14,468 bases of DNA from Baffinella frigidus (Eukaryota > Cryptophyceae > Cryptomonadales > Baffinellaceae): contig MU646688.1 of the NCBI GenBank assembly GCA_026770585.1, forward strand, positions 190,603 through 205,070, written 5' to 3'. The translations under genes were made by a program, and so were the position numbers. Below the pieces are notes generated by a model. The model did no database searches. It had not been told where the DNA came from and was given only the letters and a program-made list of their open reading frames with translations. How positions within the stretch are numbered: the stretch's first letter is position 1; every line of letters starts with the position of its first letter. Shown in pieces: positions 14,055-14,468 of this stretch.

Positions 14055-14295
14055 CAAGCCCAGAACCCGAACCCCGAACCTCCAACCCGGATCCCGAAAT
14101 CCGAAACCCGAAACCCGGATCCTGGAACCCCCAGTGCGCAACGGGCGATTGATCGCGCAGAGGCACGCCTTCTGGTCAAACCCGGAACCTCAACCCGGAA
14201 CCCGGTGACAGCAAATTACAGTCTCCAAAAAAATGTTTGGAATGGATTATGCACGAAAAAATGTTTGGAATTGAATCTGATTTCGCGTTGATCAG
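14055..14295 (+). repeat. intron 11: CCCGAAC array and a copy of the e11 end
   Basis: The array CCCAGAACCCGAACCCCGAA fills 14057-14120. At 14134-14174 GTGCGCAACGGGCGATTGAT and on repeats the last 41 exon bases of e11 with about five differences, mostly synonymous (VRNGRLIAQRHAF preserved), ending in the same TG|GTCAAA donor. Beyond it, AAAAAATGTTTGGAAT occurs twice (near 14228 and 14257). Confidence 0.8.
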
Positions 14296-14359
14296 GTTTC
14301 TGCTGCTGCCGCACGTGGGTCACCATTCCATCCTTCTCTCTCAGACGCTCTGGGGCCAG
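14296..14359 (+). CDS. hydrolase exon e12: catalytic His loop
   Basis: Acceptor GTTGATCAG, G completing Trp, then 21 codons FLLLPHVGHHSILLSQTLWG, then Q, and donor CAG|GTCTCC. HVGHHSILLS matches the GVGHxSLL motif that carries the catalytic His near the end of lipases of this type; the first His after VG is the likely catalytic one. The last exon of the gene should lie beyond the window. Confidence 0.85.
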
Positions 14360-14380
14360 GTCTCCCTCCCCTCTCTACCC

Positions 14381-14468
14381 TCCTACACCCTGCACCCTGC
14401 ACCCTGCGCCCTGCGCCCTACACCCCACACCCTACACCCTACACCCTACACCCTACACCCTACACCCT
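14381..14468 (+). repeat. telomere-type array at right edge, CCCTACA dialect
   Basis: CCCTGCACCCTGCACCCTGC followed by uniform CCCTACA to the end of the window. It lies in intron 12 and continues past the edge. Confidence 0.9.

Larger units (their letters stand above)
8077..14359 (+). other. gene span: membrane-anchored alpha/beta-hydrolase (lipase/esterase type), 12 visible exons
   Basis: Exons at 8077, 8980, 9544, 10076, 10941, 11266, 11623, 12166, 12449, 13253, 13978 and 14296 read as one protein of roughly 360 visible residues. The first four exons are hydrophobic (several membrane helices). The rest follow the alpha/beta-hydrolase order: strand CPILLVSG, strand FGPV, helix GLDDVAKALGEAVEAA, elbow GHSVGG (Ser nucleophile), acid loop GGCDLLV (Asp), His loop HVGHHSILLS. 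Bacterial membrane lipases/esterases and PGAP1-like lipases share this order, including N-terminal helices. Substrate is unknown; a lipid ester at a membrane is a reasonable guess. Phases agree at ten junctions; the e10-e11 join is open. The start is uncertain and the 3' end is outside the window. Codons favour G/C in third position. Confidence 0.85.

Noticed and set aside
1-14468. CRISPR array, tRNA, rRNA or prokaryotic operon
   Set aside because: No spacer-repeat regularity, no tRNA cloverleaf or rRNA core words, and no Shine-Dalgarno-linked gene series were seen.

Overview
This window looks like nuclear DNA from a eukaryote, most likely a microbial alga. It has no bacterial-type dense coding. 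Instead it has short exons bounded by GT..AG sites, and long intergenic and intronic stretches filled with degenerate seven-base repeats of the CCCTAAA type (the C-rich strand of the TTTAGGG telomere repeat), with many fold-back (MITE-like) elements. A green-lineage (prasinophyte-type) alga is a guess from the repeat style, not something proven here.

Layout. Positions 1-2300 are mostly non-coding: a degenerate CCAAACCC repeat field, a polypurine tract, one copy of a dispersed repeat called R2 here, one arm of a dispersed element called R1, and a large hairpin at 1935-2045. On the minus strand at 2315-2416 there is a probable first exon that ends at a strong donor. Its last residues (KVGNYEMGK) resemble the start of a SNF1/AMPK/CIPK-type protein kinase domain; the rest of that gene would lie to the left, outside the window. 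Positions 2640-6700 hold a fold-back, a cluster of three more R2 copies, two large CCCTAAA arrays split by a 260-bp inverted-repeat element (4710-4969), a perfect 20-bp hairpin (5835-5881), another fold-back (5888-6077), and a short possible B-box relic (6209-6310).

The main gene runs on the plus strand from about 8077 (possibly from 6762 or 7119) to 14359 and continues past the right edge. Twelve exons can be read, called e1-e12. Together they encode an N-terminal membrane part of several hydrophobic helices, then an alpha/beta-hydrolase domain of the lipase/esterase type: a CPILLVSG strand, an FGPV strand, a GLDDVAKALGEAVEAA helix, the nucleophile elbow GHSVGG, an acid-residue loop GGCDLLV, and the catalytic-His loop HVGHHSILLS. 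Ten of the eleven junctions between consecutive exons agree in phase, including split codons that restore the Gly of GHSVGG and two Trp residues. The e10-e11 link is not resolved.

The most unusual property is inside the introns. Nearly every intron carries CCCTAAA-like repeats, always with the C-rich strand on the plus strand, and each array has its own local seven-base variant. Several introns also hold diverged copies of the edge of the neighbouring exon together with its splice site (copies of e4, e5, e6, e9 and e11, and perhaps e8). One of these, a copy of e4 at 9973-10029, keeps frame and phase and differs from e4 largely at third codon positions, so it may be a usable cassette exon.
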